From CAYJFQ01 sp964369955 (lineage in GTDB: Bacteria; Bacillota_I; Bacilli_A; Erysipelotrichales; Erysipelotrichaceae), in NCBI GenBank assembly GCA_964369955.1, contig CAYJFQ010000015.1, positions 1 through 30,809 of the forward strand: a DNA stretch of 30,809 bases. The letters run 5' to 3'. The notes beneath the pieces were generated by a model that saw only the letters and a program-made list of their open reading frames with translations, searched no databases and was not told where the DNA came from. The stretch's first letter is position 1; each line of letters starts with the position of its first letter. Position numbers and translations under genes: made by a program. Shown in pieces: positions 28,884-30,809 of the stretch.

Positions 28884-29114
28884 GTGAAGAAAAGTGATAA
28901 AGATACATTGGATATAGTGTTAACTATATTTGGCTTTGCAGCAGTTATGATACTTATTTGGGCATGGTTTTCATGGCTTTTGTTTTACAGTGATTCTGTT
29001 TTTAAATTGCATTTTATACCTGCTGAAGATATTGGATCATGGGTTTCAAGTTTGGCACTACTAATGACATTGCCCGTTACTCTAACAGGGATAATGGTAA
29101 CAGCAAAAAAATAA
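28884..29114 (+). CDS. Small two-TM protein in the lysogeny module
   Basis: A GTG start with ribosome binding site AAAGGAGAG opens a 76-residue protein with two membrane segments (about 10-34 and 51-72) separated by a short loop. It lies between the repressor and the Abi gene. This is where superinfection exclusion proteins of Gram-positive prophages are commonly found, but no family is recognised. Confidence 0.65.
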   Translation: MKKSDKDTLDIVLTIFGFAAVMILIWAWFSWLLFYSDSVFKLHFIPAEDIGSWVSSLALLMTLPVTLTGIMVTAKK

Positions 29115-29129
29115 TGCTAGGAGGACAAA

Positions 29130-29510
29130 ATGAGTGATTTTAGAGTTATAGAAATTTTAGACAAGAAAAGCATTTTAATAAACATGGGAAAAAAAGATGG
29201 AGCAAAGCGCGGAGATATAGTTGAAATTTACGAAGTAGGAGACAAGATCATTGACCCTAAAACAAGTGAAGTTATAGGAACATATGACAACATTAAAGAC
29301 ACCCTAAAAATAACTGAGGTGTTTGATAAATTCTCTGTATGTAAAAATATATTAACAGAAAGAGTTTCTTTGATTGTAGATATCCCTAATTTGATCAGCA
29401 AAGAAATTAACACAGAAATGAATTTATGTGTGGATGAATCTGCAATAACTAATAGGAAAAAAAGTGATAATAAAATGATAATGGTAAACGATTATGTTCG
29501 TTTATCTTGA
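29130..29510 (+). CDS. Soluble beta-rich protein with FlgT_C-like pattern
   Basis: The 126-residue protein has a strong ribosome binding site (AGGAGGAC) 15 bp after the small membrane gene. Residues 5-72 (VIEILDKKSILINMG, GAKRGDIVEIYE, DNIKDTLKITEVFDKFSVC) match the beta-barrel pattern of FlgT C-terminal-like proteins often found beside small membrane proteins in prophage lysogeny modules. Its partner is probably the 76-residue protein. Function unknown. Confidence 0.6.
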   Translation: MSDFRVIEILDKKSILINMGKKDGAKRGDIVEIYEVGDKIIDPKTSEVIGTYDNIKDTLKITEVFDKFSVCKNILTERVSLIVDIPNLISKEINTEMNLCVDESAITNRKKSDNKMIMVNDYVRLS

Positions 29511-29534
29511 CACATTTAAGAAATAAGATATAAT
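29507..29534 (+). promoter_or_regulatory. Strong promoter ahead of the Abi RNA
   Basis: TTGACA (29507-29512), a 16-base spacer and TATAAT (29529-29534) are both exact consensus hexamers. The -35 overlaps the stop codon of the preceding gene. The start should fall near 29541. Confidence 0.8.
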
Positions 29535-29540
29535 ATAGGC

Positions 29541-29598
29541 ATAACGTAGTCGGATTAAATTCTGACTTTCAACTAAGATGCCTAATGGCATCTTTTTT
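29541..29598 (+). ncRNA. Candidate RNA antitoxin / leader of the Abi_2 gene
   Basis: The predicted RNA of about 58 nt has a first hairpin (AGTCGGA 29548-29554 with TCTGACT 29561-29567, one G-U pair), a single-stranded TTCAACTA, and a perfect 8-bp terminator hairpin (AAGATGCC 29575-29582 with GGCATCTT 29587-29594) followed by T residues. An AGGCAT at 29537-29542 could pair with ATGCCT in the terminator if transcription starts early enough. The Abi start codon lies 26 bases beyond. From memory, recent work describes AbiF-type HEPN proteins as RNA-guarded toxins with an upstream structured RNA, and this locus has that layout. Confidence 0.6.
29575..29598 (+). terminator. Intrinsic terminator between RNA and Abi gene
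   Basis: AAGATGCC-TAAT-GGCATCTT is a perfect 8-bp stem with a 4-base loop, followed by four more T residues. Most transcripts from 29507-29534 should end here, so Abi mRNA would be made only by read-through or from another promoter. Confidence 0.8.
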
Positions 29599-29623
29599 GA
29601 TTTTACAGAGGAGACTTATTGAA

Positions 29624-30616
29624 ATGATATATAACAAACCTTTTAAGACATACTCCCAACAATTGGATAAACTTATAAATGACTATAACCTAATTGTGAA
29701 AAATAGAGATAGTGCGATAGAATCATTAAAATTCCAATCATATTATGATTTGGCAAATGGATACAAAACACATTTAATGATTAATGATAAATTTAAAACA
29801 TCTATTGATTTTGATTTTCTTTCATCATATGCTATGTTTGACAAATCTATTCAAAGTATTTTATTAAAATACAGTATATCTGTAGAAACGAAATTCAAAA
29901 ATTTATTAGCATATATTTTAGGTCAAGAATTCGGTGTTGATGTTGATCAATACTTAGATATTGAAAAATATAAAAAAATATCTAATAAAGAAAAAATGAA
30001 GCAAAGAATAAAAAAAATAGATGAAATAAAGGGACAAATCCATTCGTGCCACTATAATCCAACTAAACACTATCTTGATAATTGCAATCATATTCCACCT
30101 TGGATTGCTTTTAAAAACATATCCTTCAGTAGTGCTACTGACATATTTAAATACTTAGAAGACGATATAAAAGATAAAGTTTGCGATGCGTTGATAAACA
30201 AAAATATCCCAAATGATAAAAAAAGAGAATTTGTAACAAATTCATTATATATTATAAGAACTTATAGAAATTCTATTGCGCATAATCTTAACTTTGTTAC
30301 ATATAGCGCGATGAATCAATTTAGATTAAAAAAAGATGCAATAAAAGGGTTATCTGACGAAATATTTATAGATAGCAAAATTGTCAGAAAAAACAACGGT
30401 ACTATAGATATTTATTCAATGTTTATATCATTAGTTATATTGCTTGACAACAAGCAACTAAATCTTAATTTTGCAGCTGATATTAAGAATGCAGAATCAT
30501 ATTCAAAATATCATTATAACTCAGAGGATGTGCTAATTGAGTATTATAACAATTGCATGCTACCTACGTTAATATATGAAAAAATTATGCTTTACATAAA
30601 AGAGCAATTGAATTAA
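29624..30616 (+). CDS. Abortive infection protein, AbiF/AbiD (Abi_2) family, HEPN RNase-like
   Basis: The 330-residue protein matches Abi_2: YNKPFKTYSQQLDKLI at the N terminus, YDLANGYK (about 41-48), the IPPWIAFKNISFSS block (about 157-170), and the HEPN motif RNSIAHN (Arg215 to His220, R-X4-H) that in this superfamily forms the RNase active site. The start at 29624 has ribosome binding site AGAGGAG; an upstream ATG at 29585 lies in the terminator and is rejected. The family aborts phage infection, probably by RNA cleavage. It stands in the lysogeny module of the prophage and would protect the lysogen from other phages. Confidence 0.85.
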   Translation: MIYNKPFKTYSQQLDKLINDYNLIVKNRDSAIESLKFQSYYDLANGYKTHLMINDKFKTSIDFDFLSSYAMFDKSIQSILLKYSISVETKFKNLLAYILGQEFGVDVDQYLDIEKYKKISNKEKMKQRIKKIDEIKGQIHSCHYNPTKHYLDNCNHIPPWIAFKNISFSSATDIFKYLEDDIKDKVCDALINKNIPNDKKREFVTNSLYIIRTYRNSIAHNLNFVTYSAMNQFRLKKDAIKGLSDEIFIDSKIVRKNNGTIDIYSMFISLVILLDNKQLNLNFAADIKNAESYSKYHYNSEDVLIEYYNNCMLPTLIYEKIMLYIKEQLN

Positions 30617-30711
30617 TTCATGGATGTTAAGCCTATGTAGTTTTGCGCTACAGTTATAATAAGGACAATGTGTTTAAGAGATATCAATATAGAAATAAGA
30701 TGTAATAGTAT

Positions 30712-30753
30712 AAAAAAAGACTATCCTAGCGCCTGCAAGCAATTAAGATAGTC
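30712..30753 (-). terminator. Leftward terminator containing the junction motif
   Basis: GACTATC (30719-30725) and GATAGTC (30747-30753) enclose a 21-base loop holding a full junction motif. On the minus strand seven T residues follow the stem, so it would end a leftward transcript entering from beyond the window. Alternatively it is a remnant carried with the motif. Confidence 0.5.
30728..30743 (+). repeat. Junction motif copy 5, opposite orientation
   Basis: AGCGCCTGCAAGCAAT reads rightward here. The identity with the site at 25411-25431 extends to 22 bases, including TTAAGA after the motif, so it probably derives from the same gene end. Confidence 0.7.
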
Positions 30754-30763
30754 AAGATAAAAC

Positions 30764-30785
30764 CTATGAGGCTTTACCCTCATAG
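30764..30785. other. Hairpin and ribosome binding site at the window end
   Basis: CTATGAGG (30764-30771) and CCTCATAG (30778-30785) form an 8-bp stem. AGGAGGA at the last bases of the window announces a rightward gene beginning just outside. In prophages of this layout that gene is usually the integrase, followed by the second attachment site; this is an inference. The stretch 30617-30711 shows a TGTAG/CTACA dyad and a TATAAT (30655-30660) but no gene. Confidence 0.45.
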
Positions 30786-30809
30786 TATAGCATAAATATA
30801 TTAGGAGGA

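Noticed and set aside
29585..29623. Upstream ATG for the Abi gene
   Set aside because: It lies in the loop-stem of the terminator with no ribosome binding site; the ATG at 29624 has AGAGGAG.

Overview
The window is most of an integrated temperate siphophage (prophage) of a low-GC Gram-positive bacterium (Bacillota). The support is the AT-rich sequence, AGGAGG-type ribosome binding sites, standard stop codons including TGA, and a cos-type siphovirus gene order. The host genus cannot be fixed from this sequence. The left edge (positions 32-50) carries what looks like the 3' end of a tRNA-Glu gene, CCA included, without the tRNA body. This is the expected attachment-site remnant. The other end, probably with an integrase and the intact tRNA, would lie beyond 30809; the window stops on a ribosome binding site.

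Layout, left to right. 165-1599: a Panacea-domain (DUF4065) antitoxin and a three-TM partner protein under their own promoter. 1692-3275: lysis module (small XhlA-like membrane protein, CHAP/SH3 endolysin, holin) closed by a terminator. 3300-11216: tail module, with baseplate and receptor-binding proteins, Dit, tape measure, a frameshifted tail assembly chaperone pair, and major tail protein. 11226-17468: neck, head and packaging genes (tail completion, HK97 gp10, head closure, connector, capsid, protease, portal, TerL, TerS). 17469-18315: cos-like region, packaging HNH nuclease and a small leader gene. All of this is transcribed leftward as the late operon. 18466-18935: a rightward cassette of two tiny membrane peptides and a ribbon-helix-helix protein. 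18921-27667: leftward early and middle genes (late activator, minimal tyrosine recombinase, HNH nuclease, MazG, replication initiator with origin-like iterons, antirepressor, many small proteins), interrupted by two rightward morons with their own extended -10 promoters (25907-26566 and 27002-27409). 27695-28727: Cro-like / CI-like immunity switch with GTGTC-N7-GACAC operators. 28753-30616: rightward lysogeny module with a candidate small RNA, two small proteins, a second candidate small RNA, and an AbiF/AbiD (Abi_2) HEPN protein.

The most interesting feature is the Abi_2 gene. It is preceded by a strong promoter, a roughly 60-nt structured RNA and a perfect terminator ending 26 bases before the start codon. 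This is the arrangement expected of a HEPN toxin controlled by an RNA antitoxin. A second promoter-hairpin-terminator unit of about 70 nt sits ahead of the small membrane protein at 28884. Other notable points are a +1 frameshift signal (TTT_CGC) in the tail chaperone genes, a 10-14 bp motif repeated at gene junctions, a tandem tiny-peptide cassette with a perfect palindromic operator, and iterons inside the replication initiator gene.
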